From: Korarchaeum sp964519515 | Lineage (GTDB): Archaea; Korarchaeota; Korarchaeia; Korarchaeales; Korarchaeaceae | Length of the DNA: 6,994 bases | Direction of reading: 5' to 3' | NCBI GenBank assembly: GCA_964519515.1 | Contig: CAZFIJ010000045.1 | Span: forward strand, 1-6,994 | In this document: one piece after another, positions 1-6,161 of the stretch | How the letters are laid out: each line of letters begins with the position of its first letter | How positions within the stretch are numbered: the first letter of the stretch is position 1 | The notes under the pieces: generated by a model | What the model was told of the DNA's origin: nothing | Database searches by the model: none | What the model saw: only the letters and a program-made list of their open reading frames with translations | Translations under genes and position numbers: made by a program

Positions 1-284
1 ATTCCCCACCTAAGATCGTTAAGAGCGTTGCAGATGCCCTCATAAGCCCGAATCCTCCCTTGCTAAATATGATGGTTGAGGAGATCAGAGGGATAGGCGA
101 TGCTGAGATAGTCGAGGAAAGTGAGATAGTAGAGGCCCATAGGGAACTCGCCCTCCAAGGCTTATACGTTGAACCGAGCTCAGCAGTAGCTTACGCAGCT
201 TATAAGAAGTGGTTGAATAGTAATAGGATAGATGGATCTTCTCTCGTGATCTTAACGGGGATCGGGTTGAAAGTCAATCTATAA
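1..284 (+). CDS. thrC: Threonine synthase, C-terminal fragment (5' end outside window)
   Basis: This is the C-terminal ~93 residues of a fold-type II PLP enzyme, read in the frame beginning at base 3 and ending at TAA 282-284. Threonine synthase converts O-phosphohomoserine to threonine plus phosphate in the cytoplasm. The visible part carries the family's late landmarks: a SVADAL...SPNPP segment (compare the usual 'SIADGI...RPP'), an acidic run resembling the common 'vsDeEIleA' stretch, GLYVEPSSAVA, which matches the conserved glycine-hydrophobic-VEPSSA motif, and a terminal LTGIGLK in place of the usual LTGxGLK. The catalytic PLP lysine lies upstream of the window. A TTG at 60 opens a shorter frame, but similarity clearly extends upstream of it, so I do not take it as the start. 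Other fold-II enzymes (threonine dehydratase, for example) are less likely because of the VEPSSA...LTGxGLK pairing. The next coding remnant begins only 8 bases after the stop. Confidence 0.85.
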   Translation, partial: SPPKIVKSVADALISPNPPLLNMMVEEIRGIGDAEIVEESEIVEAHRELALQGLYVEPSSAVAYAAYKKWLNSNRIDGSSLVILTGIGLKVNL

Positions 285-292
285 GCCGATAA

Positions 293-457
293 AGACTCGA
301 GGACTTCATCAAGAAGGGACTCAAAATCCCATTTCCAATCTTCAGGTCGATGGAGGACATCTATATTTCATCATATCTGGCGAGAGAATTTACGAGAGAG
401 GAGGCAGAAGAACTCCTGAATGTAGCAGAGGAGGTGTTAAAATGGAGAAGTAAGTAG
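293..457 (+). pseudogene. HEPN-domain protein remnant (toxin half of HEPN/MNT pair), N-terminus lost
   Basis: A 54-codon open frame follows an in-frame TAA (290-292) and ends at TAG 455-457. Its translation resembles the C-terminal third of archaeal HEPN proteins: a 'LEDFIKKGLKIP' helix, a segment with RSMEDIYISSYLAREF (compare family 'r..D.YI.sRY...F'), then EEAEELLNVAEEVLKW, the usual amphipathic last helix. The missing N-terminal part would normally be about 70-80 residues, and an ATG occurs only at 350, so this cannot be an intact gene. HEPN proteins of this kind are small helical RNases paired with a minimal nucleotidyltransferase, and the partner follows 5 bases later. The fragment abuts the threonine synthase stop almost directly, which suggests that a deletion removed the promoter and the N-terminal half. 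Family assignment is by pattern recognition, moderately sure; the pseudogene status is clear if the assignment is right. Confidence 0.55.
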
Positions 458-462
458 ATTTA

Positions 463-798
463 ATGATCGAGAGGGCGAGAATGGTGAGAGAATGGGAGGT
501 GTATGTGGAGAGGATAGCTAGAGCTGCTAAGGAATTGATGCCAGATGCTGAAATATACTTCTTCGGGAGCGTCATGAAAGGGGAGGCGACAGGAGGCAGT
601 GATGTGGACATCCTAATAAAATCGAGTAATCTTCCTAAAAGCAATCTTGAGAGGGCGGAGATAAAGGTGAGGATAGAGGAGATGGCCGACCTTCCTGCGT
701 GGGGCGAGTTGAACGGATCTCAACTGGGGTTTCTCTGGGGCTCAAACCTCTTCAGAGGGTGGAGAGTATCGCGAGGAAGACGAAGATCCATGAGATAA
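463..798 (+). pseudogene. MNT-type nucleotidyltransferase (MntA-like antitoxin), probably truncated or rearranged after residue ~80
   Basis: The ORF opens with ATG five bases after the HEPN remnant and encodes 111 residues. Residues 1-80 fit archaeal minimal nucleotidyltransferases: an N-terminal helix (REWEVYVERIARAAKE), then the Pol-beta superfamily signature FFGSVMKGEATGGSDVDIL with GS at 35-36 and the metal-binding Asp pair D47/D49, then LPKSNLERAEIKVRIEE and LPAW. Family members normally continue with a 'hP.qIHl.t.eE' strand carrying the third acidic region, and end about 40 residues later. Here the residues after W80 are arginine- and glycine-rich and unlike the family. Frame 3 from 705 stays open to TAG 846-848 but does not obviously restore the expected C-terminus. 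In intact pairs this protein AMPylates the HEPN toxin to silence it. With its partner broken and its own C-terminus abnormal, I read it as decayed, though a short functional protein cannot be excluded. Confidence 0.6.
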
Positions 799-848
799 AT
801 TTGATCCTCAAATCTAGTGCTGGAGAGCTGAGAATCTTAGGATATTAG

Positions 849-1230
849 GGGACCGATCAATTCTGAAAGTAAGCCCGCTCTCCCTATCCTCAATTTAATA
901 TCGGACCTCCTGAAGGAGCTGCTCTCATGAGTAGTAGGGGGAGAAGGGGGCTGACACCAAAATAACTTGGAGTAGCATCTCACGGTCATCTAAGGGACAG
1001 GGGATCGATTGGGAGTGAGCTAGAATGATAGAGGTCAGGAGGTGCGTTACGATCCCGGAGATCCCCCTCAAGTAGAGGAGGCCTGATCTCAAGCAATCGA
1101 TATATGCGACTGAATTAAGACCCCCATATCTCCCTAATCGAGTCAGCTTCTCATGGGCTTCGAGTTAAGCTATGATCCCCAAAGGAGCATTTTCATCCCT
1201 CAATCTTCGAAGGGTCTCTGAAGGGATCAA
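849..1230. other. Gene-free stretch, probable decayed sequence
   Basis: I can support no gene here. In the forward direction frames are cut by frequent stops; the longest methionine starts give only 12 residues (ATG 927) and 16 residues (ATG 1025). On the minus strand one frame is open from 1164 to 928, ending at TGA 925-927. It lacks an ATG near its beginning, is interrupted upstream by TAA 1165-1167, and matches no family I recognise. A short hairpin, CTCCT-GA-AGGAG, sits at 907-918. No tRNA, C/D-box RNA or CRISPR pattern was visible. Given the broken HEPN/MNT genes on its left, this is most simply accessory DNA in decay. Confidence 0.5.
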
Positions 1231-1234
1231 GTTA

Positions 1235-1240
1235 TTTATA
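1235..1240 (+). promoter_or_regulatory. TATA box of the MFS transporter gene
   Basis: TTTATA ends 24 nt before the A of the ATG at 1264, the spacing expected if transcription starts at or next to the start codon. No Shine-Dalgarno sequence is needed or evident. The same motif and spacing recur at 6068-6073 (minus) and 6285-6290 (plus). Confidence 0.65.
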
Positions 1241-1263
1241 TTGCGAGGGGTAGTGAGGTCGAA

Positions 1264-2760
1264 ATGAGCGGAAGAAAAGAAATACTGCACGTGCTCTCAG
1301 TGACTACCCTAGCCTCTTTCCTCACTGGGATAAACGCTAGGATATTAGTGGTCGGGATACCCGAACTAGCTCACTCCCTGGGAGCTGATGTCGAGCAAGT
1401 GATATGGTTGACTCAAGCTTACATGCTCGGCTCTACAGCTGTACAACTAATCGTCGGGAGCTTGAGCGATATCTATGGGAGGGTGAACCTCTTCTCAATG
1501 GGTTTCGCCCTTTTCTCCCTATCCTCTCTACTCTGCGGCTTCTCCTCTAACGTATTTCAATTGATCTCCCTGAGGCTCTTTCAAGGGATCGGAGCCGCGT
1601 TCCTCATTAGCCTGAGCTTAGCGATAATAACAGACTCCGTACCGAAGGATCAGTTAGGGACATGGATAGGGGTCAATCAGATAGCCTTCAGGCTCGGTTC
1701 CCTCATCGGCTTGACTTTAGGGGGCTTGATAATAGATAACTTGGGTTGGAGGTGGGTCTTCTGGGTTCACGTGCCCTTAGGACTCATCTCAGTGTTCTGG
1801 TCTAGAATGAGACTCAAAGAAGTTTATAGGCCAGTTAAAGCGAGAGTAGATTATCTGGGGTTCCTTTCCTTCACTTCTGCAGTCTCATTAATCCTCCTAT
1901 CCCTCACGCTCGCTGCATACGGTAGTGCTTATTTGGGAGCATCCCTCATCCTAGCGTCCCTCGGATCCCTGATAATCTTCCTATTCATCTATTGGGAGCT
2001 GAAGTCACCTTCCCCCGCTCTAGATCTGAGGATCTTCAGGGAGTGGCAGTTCACCGGAGGCATAGTAGCTCAATTCCTCTACTCCCTGGCCTTCGGCTCT
2101 GTCACAGTACTGCTGGTCATCTACCTCTCAGTAGTTAAGGGATTGAGCGCGTCCTCAACTGGAATGCTCCTCCTCCCATTCGAACTCGCATTCCTGATAT
2201 TCGGGACTCTGGGCGGTAAGCTCTCCGATAACTACGGCTATGCTCCTATAACACTGCTAGGCCTCGCCCTCTCCTCGACTTCCCTCTACATGATGTCCCT
2301 TTTCTCAACACAGACATCCACGAGATTCATACTCTCGACGATGTCCCTCTTAGGTTGTGGCGCTGGTCTCTTCGTCACCCCTAACGCTAGTTCGATAATG
2401 ATCGGGGCCCCTCAAGAGAGGAGGGGAGTTGCCTCATCCATAAGGACGTTATCCTTCAATGTGGGGTTTGCCGCTAGCTTAAACTTGAGCGTCCTTCTGA
2501 TGACGGGCTTCATCCCATATGACTTAGCCTCGAGGCTCATAGCTGCTGAGTTAATAGATCCAGCTGATCTGGGAAATGTGAATCTCCTCTCGAGGGCTCT
2601 CAGTGAGACCTTCAAATTCCAGTCTATCGTAATGGCATCAGCGATGCTCTTCTCGGTCTCGAGGCTCCCCTTGAAAATTAGAGCAATTCGACCATCAGAG
2701 AAGGGATCTCTCGAGAGATTCGAGGTCAAAGATAGTTCTAGAGCATCCATTTTTCATTAA
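1264..2760 (+). CDS. MFS transporter, DHA2 (EmrB/QacA-like, 14-TMS) drug:H+ antiporter family
   Basis: This 498-residue polytopic membrane protein has about 14 hydrophobic segments, the first at ~10-30 and the last at ~453-468, as in proton-driven DHA2 exporters. Visible motifs are motif A in the TM2-TM3 loop (GSLSDIYGRVNLF, 65-77), motif B in TM4 (RLFQGIGAAF, 104-113) and a motif C-like GSLIGLTLGG (145-154) in which the usual proline is leucine. Next comes WRWVFWVHVPLG (162-173), the DHA2 hallmark, and a second, weaker motif A-like GGKLSDNYGY (317-325) in the C-terminal half. TM1 has 'INARILVVGIP' where bacterial members have 'LDxTIVNVALP'. Members expel drugs, dyes or metabolites; the substrate cannot be told from sequence. 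The ATG at 1264 is supported by a TATA box 24 nt upstream, implying a leaderless message. The last 66 bases overlap the 3' end of the DUF116 gene on the other strand. Confidence 0.88.
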   Translation: MSGRKEILHVLSVTTLASFLTGINARILVVGIPELAHSLGADVEQVIWLTQAYMLGSTAVQLIVGSLSDIYGRVNLFSMGFALFSLSSLLCGFSSNVFQLISLRLFQGIGAAFLISLSLAIITDSVPKDQLGTWIGVNQIAFRLGSLIGLTLGGLIIDNLGWRWVFWVHVPLGLISVFWSRMRLKEVYRPVKARVDYLGFLSFTSAVSLILLSLTLAAYGSAYLGASLILASLGSLIIFLFIYWELKSPSPALDLRIFREWQFTGGIVAQFLYSLAFGSVTVLLVIYLSVVKGLSASSTGMLLLPFELAFLIFGTLGGKLSDNYGYAPITLLGLALSSTSLYMMSLFSTQTSTRFILSTMSLLGCGAGLFVTPNASSIMIGAPQERRGVASSIRTLSFNVGFAASLNLSVLLMTGFIPYDLASRLIAAELIDPADLGNVNLLSRALSETFKFQSIVMASAMLFSVSRLPLKIRAIRPSEKGSLERFEVKDSSRASIFH

Positions 2761-3348
2761 AGGGACACCTTGAGCTGGGAAATCTTTCAAGTATTGATAA
2801 GCTAGGAGGAGCTCCATACCGCATGCTACACCTACTACAGCTTCATAATTCATCCTCTCTATTATCTTAGGTATGCAAGATCCCCCCGGGACTACGTAGA
2901 CATCGTATCCCCTCCCCTCAGCGAGTTCGCTAGCTCTCCTTATCAGACAATCATCAGAGCACCTCCCGCAAACGTAAGTAGATAGATCCTCCCTGAACTC
3001 AGCTTTACATCTCGAGTCCATGTACTTCCTAGAGCAATGGGGGAGGAAGAGGGCCTTCCTCCTCACCCCCTCGAACTTCTCTCTGTTCATCTCATTGAGC
3101 ATGAATATCTCGAGAAGGTCTTCAACGAGAGATATAGCTTTCTCTAAGTCGAGTCCCGTGAGTTCCTCCAGTTTGAAGAGCTTCACTATCCTCCTAGCTG
3201 TAGAAGTCAGCTTCCTGTGGATCCTAGCATTATAAGACGCTTTGATTATCTCCGAGAGGAAGCCCTTAGGTAGGGATGAGAGGTCGAAGTTGAAGTTGTA
3301 AGGCATCCTCAATAAGGACTTGATAAAGATAAATCCATTTCTATTCAT
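2695..3348 (-). CDS. DUF116 family protein, cysteine-rich
   Basis: The C-terminal two thirds matches the DUF116 pattern: YVCGRCSDDCLIRRA, then YDVYVVPGGSCIPKI, GVACGMEL and finally QGVPLMKNGC. Counting from the ATG at 3348, cysteines lie at about 105, 114, 127, 130, 134, 158, 176 and 202. Eight clustered cysteines suggest metal or Fe-S binding (inference); the family's activity is not established to my knowledge. The N-terminal third is basic and helical, with no membrane segment. I chose ATG 3348 (217 aa) because it overlaps the TGA of the upstream methyltransferase gene as ATGA, a typical sign of translational coupling. An in-frame ATG at 3369 (224 aa) lies inside that gene, and one at 3306 is also possible. 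The stop at 2695 lies inside the convergent MFS gene, so the last ~20 codons are antisense to its tail. It is probably cotranscribed with the methyltransferase gene. Confidence 0.85.
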   Translation of the reverse strand: MNRNGFIFIKSLLRMPYNFNFDLSSLPKGFLSEIIKASYNARIHRKLTSTARRIVKLFKLEELTGLDLEKAISLVEDLLEIFMLNEMNREKFEGVRRKALFLPHCSRKYMDSRCKAEFREDLSTYVCGRCSDDCLIRRASELAEGRGYDVYVVPGGSCIPKIIERMNYEAVVGVACGMELLLAYQYLKDFPAQGVPLMKNGCSRTIFDLESLERSLL

Positions 3349-4442
3349 ACCTCTACGATATAAACACAAGTCCTCAGGCCACCGTACATGACTTCAAGTT
3401 TCTTAATGACCTCGAAGTTATCTCGAGCGTGTCTCTCGAATATAGATGTCTCAGAAGTTATCAAGACCATCCTCTCCTTGAGTATCGAGCTAGCGGCCTT
3501 GAGGAATTCAGCATAAATTTTCTCTATGGTCCCCTTCCTCCCTATCCTCAAGCCATATGGAGGGTTAGTTACGATGAAATCCACGCTATCGAAGTACTCC
3601 CCTATCCTCTCAGCGTAGCCTCGAATGAACTTAGGGTATATGCCAACGTAACTAGCTATTAGCTCAGCTCCCTCTATATGCTTCCTGAACTTCTCGACGC
3701 CATATAGCTTGAGCTCGACATCTCTCTCCTCAAACCTTGGGAGCTCCCCGAAGAACTTCAGGAAAGCGAAGTTACTCCTGAACTTGCATACTGGAGTGTT
3801 CCTAGCTATCATCCCGGCTTCGAAGAGTATAGTCCCGCTACCGCAGAAGGGATCGAGGAGGGAGTGCTCGTGACCCCACTCAGATAAGTAGATTAGTGAG
3901 GAAGCTAACGCTGGGTTTAAGGGAGCTGGATGTTGATACACCCTATAGTTCCTCTTATGGAGCCCCTCATCTCCCGTCGTATCTATGCCGACTAATAGCT
4001 CGTCCTTTATCAGATCGCACCTCACTATCACGTCAGGCGAATCTAAGTTCACCTTCAGCCTAACCCCCTTGGCCTCGATGTAGCTATCTATGACCGCTTG
4101 CCCCGCTACCCTCCCTATATCCACTGAAGTGAAGTTATGCTCCCCCAATCTATTCGATCGGACAGCGAAGCTCCATTCAGGTCTTATGAAGCTGAAATCT
4201 ATCCTCTTGACTGCTTTATATATTCCATCTAAGTCACTCGCTCTCTCCCTAGCTAATAGGAGCACTACCCTCTCGACGCTCCTGAGGGAGCAGTTCAATA
4301 AGGGGATTAAATCATACTCAGACTCGAAGAGCACTCTGCCCCTACCCTCCCTCAATTCAATAACTCTTCCGAGCTTCTTCCCCTCTATCTCCTTAGCTGA
4401 GATGAATTCGAGCCCCGGAGTGCACGTCGCATAGAACTCCAT
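3345..4442 (-). CDS. trm14: THUMP/SAM-dependent RNA methyltransferase, Trm14-like (tRNA guanine-6 N2-methyltransferase)
   Basis: The protein has the COG0116-type architecture: an N-terminal FYATCTPGLE start and THUMP-like RNA-binding region (roughly 1-155), the GLHKRNYRVYQHPAPLNPAL linker (~160-179), then a Rossmann methyltransferase. SAM motif I is LLDPFCGSGTILFEA (~195-209) and the catalytic motif IV is TNPPYG (~292-297); NPPY is the form used for amino-group methylation of bases. In archaea the best match is Trm14, which makes m2G at position 6 of tRNA; a related THUMP methyltransferase with another guanine target is the main alternative. The frame begins with TTG at 4451 (368 aa), but I prefer the ATG at 4442 (365 aa). 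A weak TATA-like GTATAC sits about 30 bases upstream. The gene ends in an ATGA overlap with the DUF116 gene, so the two are likely translated in a coupled manner. Confidence 0.87.
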   Translation of the reverse strand: MEFYATCTPGLEFISAKEIEGKKLGRVIELREGRGRVLFESEYDLIPLLNCSLRSVERVVLLLARERASDLDGIYKAVKRIDFSFIRPEWSFAVRSNRLGEHNFTSVDIGRVAGQAVIDSYIEAKGVRLKVNLDSPDVIVRCDLIKDELLVGIDTTGDEGLHKRNYRVYQHPAPLNPALASSLIYLSEWGHEHSLLDPFCGSGTILFEAGMIARNTPVCKFRSNFAFLKFFGELPRFEERDVELKLYGVEKFRKHIEGAELIASYVGIYPKFIRGYAERIGEYFDSVDFIVTNPPYGLRIGRKGTIEKIYAEFLKAASSILKERMVLITSETSIFERHARDNFEVIKKLEVMYGGLRTCVYIVEV

Positions 4443-4467
4443 CCTATGCAACGCCCCCGGATCTCCC

Positions 4468-4596
4468 TCACGTATACTCTTCCCAGGGTATCATAGGTGT
4501 ATCTTTGGAAGAATTTATCGCTTTAATTAACTCTGGGTGTAAGGGCTCGATGTCCTCAGGCAATAGCTTGAGGAGAAGTCCAGAATTCAATCTCAC
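4468..4596 (-). CDS. Small ORF of unknown function, or 3' part of a broken gene
   Basis: A 42-codon frame runs from GTG 4596 to TGA 4468-4470, ending 25 bases before the ATG of the Trm14-like gene and in the same orientation. The translation is protein-like: VRLNSGLLLKLLPEDIEPL followed by HPELIKAINSS and a PWEEYT end, with codon use like its neighbours. Upstream, the same frame also looks coding (a FARPDLIWRVVFEIDNSIED stretch) but is cut by TAG at 4621-4623, nine codons before the GTG. The options are a short GTG-started protein, a gene broken by one amber codon, or a sequencing error. I do not recognise the family. The reverse complement of 4728-4736 reads GGATAAAAA and could serve as a TATA element for a transcript covering this frame. 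Confidence 0.35.
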   Translation of the reverse strand: MRLNSGLLLKLLPEDIEPLHPELIKAINSSKDTPMIPWEEYT

Positions 4597-4727
4597 GAAA
4601 GTAAGATATCCATCGGTGGGCTATCTCAGATCCTCTATTGAATTATCTATCTCAAACACCACTCTCCATATGAGATCCGGTCTCGCAAAATTCCCTCTGA
4701 GGGGATCTGAGCTCGCATTAGAGAAGC

Positions 4728-4735
4728 TTTTTATC
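4728..4735 (+). promoter_or_regulatory. TATA-like element for the YjbQ-family gene
   Basis: TTTTTATC lies 21 nt before the ATG at 4756, close to the leaderless spacing seen elsewhere in the window. Unlike the other promoters, a Shine-Dalgarno-like GGAGG (4748-4752) stands 3 nt before the ATG, so a very short leader is also possible. The complementary strand reads GATAAAAA and could direct transcription the other way, toward the small ORF and the Trm14-like gene. Confidence 0.45.
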
Positions 4736-4755
4736 CCATTAATTCCCGGAGGCAT

Positions 4756-5160
4756 ATGACTTCCTACGTAGAGACCCTGAAGGTCAGGAGTAGGGAGAGG
4801 ATCCAAGTGATAGACATAACGGAGTACGTTGAGGCCGCCGTCAGGAGGTCTGGGATAAGCGAGGGTATCTGCTTAGTTCACCTCCCTCACGCTACAGCTG
4901 CTTTAGTGGCGAATGAGAATGAGAGGGGCCTCATAAATGATATCATCAAGAAGATAAGGGAGGATTTCGTGAGGGAGGGATGGGAGCATGATAAGATAGA
5001 CGATAACGCTCACGCTCATCTAGCTTCGTCCTTCATAGGGTCTTCTAGAGCCTTTCCAGTCTCCTCAGGCAGGGTCCTGAGGGGGACTTGGCAGAGCATA
5101 CTCTTGATAGAGTTAGATGGCCCTAGGGAGAGGGACGTGGTAGTGACTGTAGTAGGTTAA
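4756..5160 (+). CDS. YjbQ/UPF0047 family protein
   Basis: The 134-residue length is typical for this compact single-domain family. Conserved features are all present: VHLPHATAAL (41-50) with H42/H45, E54 in the following NENERG, HDKIDDNAHAHLASS (78-92) with H78, D83, N84, H86 and H88, the GSS/FPVSSGRVLRGTWQ stretch (95-113), and IELDGPRERDVVVTVVG at the C-terminus. The histidine/acidic cluster forms a metal-binding pocket in solved family structures. Some members are annotated as thiamine-phosphate synthases from weak complementation activity, but the physiological role remains unsettled, so I do not assign it. No signal peptide or membrane segment is seen, so it is cytoplasmic. It starts at ATG 4756 behind a TATA-like element and ends in the TTAA shared with the convergent HD gene. 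Confidence 0.9.
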   Translation: MTSYVETLKVRSRERIQVIDITEYVEAAVRRSGISEGICLVHLPHATAALVANENERGLINDIIKKIREDFVREGWEHDKIDDNAHAHLASSFIGSSRAFPVSSGRVLRGTWQSILLIELDGPRERDVVVTVVG

Positions 5161-6044
5161 TCCTTGGGCCTGAACCTCCCCTCCATTATGACTAACTGAT
5201 TCACTATCCTCTGATCCATCCTAGGTTCATCAGGCATCGTCACCGCAACGACTTCAACGTAATCCTCTATAGGGCTGCCCTTTATCTTCTTACCCAGAGT
5301 TTCCTGCACTTGGAATATGCCGGCGCTGTTGTTCATGTGGACCTCTATCCTAATGGGAGTCCTCTCCCCCTCTTTGACGTGCACTTCCTCTATGCTCAAC
5401 GCTGATACAGTATGTATGTTGACGTTCCCCTTATCGAAAGCCAGCCTCCCCCTACCTTTAGTCATATCCGTACCATCAGCTATGCCCACTATACTAGCTT
5501 CTTCAGTCAGATCCCTCGTATCAGCTTCATGCGATACTATGCAGTGTAATATGTGCCCTCTGATCTCGTACATCAACTCCTCATCCTCATATATCTCAGG
5601 GAGGAGCCTGTTCAGTAGCGGAATCGCTAGATAAACGCTGTACGAAGGGTGGCCCTCTCTGTGGACTTGATTCCCTATATCGTGGAGCAGGGAAGCTGTG
5701 AGAACTATCAAACTCGCATCGTCCTCATCACCAGCCCTCTCCTTGACTACGCTCGGCATTATCCCATGCTCTAAGAGTAACTTGAGCATCTTGAGGGCGT
5801 TAGCAGCTACTATCTTCGCGTGGATCTCCCCGTGATCGTTATAACCGAGTTTCGCTACAGCTATGTAATTCGACATGTCCCAGTCAGCATTGACCTCAGG
5901 ATCGTCTTTAAGGAGATTCCACATCTTCGAGGCCTTAGGATATCTAGCTAATAGCTCGGAGATCGTTGCCTCCGCTTCCTCCATCATATCGATGTAAGTC
6001 GATGGGAGCTCGAGCTCGAACCCCTTCCCAGTATGCACCTTCAT
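5157..6044 (-). CDS. HD-domain metal-dependent phosphohydrolase
   Basis: This is a 295-residue cytoplasmic protein with a complete HD signature. The first histidine region is NDHGEIHAKIVAAN (H71, H75), the defining HD pair is SLLHDIGNQVHREGHPSYS (H121-D122, then H128 and H132), the next is HCIVSHEA (H167, H172), and the distal aspartate lies in IVGIADGTDMTKGRGR (D190). Such enzymes bind one or two divalent metals and cleave phosphate esters or phosphodiesters of nucleotides; the substrate cannot be deduced. About 50 N-terminal residues and ~90 C-terminal residues flank the HD core. The C-terminal part looks like mixed alpha/beta structure (IRIEVHMNNSAGIFQVQETL) and may act in regulation or oligomerisation (inference). 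The ATG at 6044 is 24 nt from a TATA box, so the message is probably leaderless. It converges with the YjbQ gene, sharing the TTAA stop sequence. Confidence 0.87.
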   Translation of the reverse strand: MKVHTGKGFELELPSTYIDMMEEAEATISELLARYPKASKMWNLLKDDPEVNADWDMSNYIAVAKLGYNDHGEIHAKIVAANALKMLKLLLEHGIMPSVVKERAGDEDDASLIVLTASLLHDIGNQVHREGHPSYSVYLAIPLLNRLLPEIYEDEELMYEIRGHILHCIVSHEADTRDLTEEASIVGIADGTDMTKGRGRLAFDKGNVNIHTVSALSIEEVHVKEGERTPIRIEVHMNNSAGIFQVQETLGKKIKGSPIEDYVEVVAVTMPDEPRMDQRIVNQLVIMEGRFRPKD

Positions 6045-6067
6045 ACTTCAGTACGCTCCCCCATAAT

Positions 6068-6073
6068 TATAAA
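6068..6073 (-). promoter_or_regulatory. TATA box of the HD-domain gene
   Basis: On the minus strand this reads TTTATA (continuing ATTAT). It ends 24 nt before the A of the ATG at 6044, the same motif and spacing as at the MFS gene, so transcription should begin at or beside the start codon. Confidence 0.65.
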
Positions 6074-6161
6074 CTTATTGAGAGAAGTTAAATTTTTGTA
6101 ACAATCATGTATCGGTATGTTTACTAATGAGAATTCGCATATATGAAAAATTATTAGTTTG

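Noticed and set aside
390..644. 84-codon minus-strand frame opposite the HEPN/MNT remnants.
   Set aside because: It is the antisense shadow of the MNT active-site region, which has a clear family signature on the plus strand.
927..965. TATA-like TTTAATA (894-900) about 27 nt upstream of an ATG opening a 12-codon frame.
   Set aside because: The product is tiny and basic with no recognisable content, and the spacing differs from the 24 nt of the supported promoters.
1025..1075. A 16-codon frame reading MIEVRRCVTIPEIPLK that recalls the N-terminus of some TnpB-type transposase proteins.
   Set aside because: It is too short, stops at once, and no transposase-like sequence follows in any frame; chance resemblance is the safer reading.
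2412..2750. 112-codon minus-strand frame inside the MFS gene.
   Set aside because: It is opposite well-supported transmembrane coding sequence and its translation has no recognisable domain.
4621..4806. 61-codon minus-strand frame beginning with ATG 4806, inside the YjbQ gene.
   Set aside because: As drawn, its first part overlaps the promoter and start of the solid YjbQ gene; only its last ~25 codons look coding, and these are treated with the interrupted small ORF.
6123..6158. ACTAAT...ATTAGT inverted pair in the AT-rich gap.
   Set aside because: The arms are only 6 bp with a 24-base loop; in AT-rich DNA this is expected by chance.
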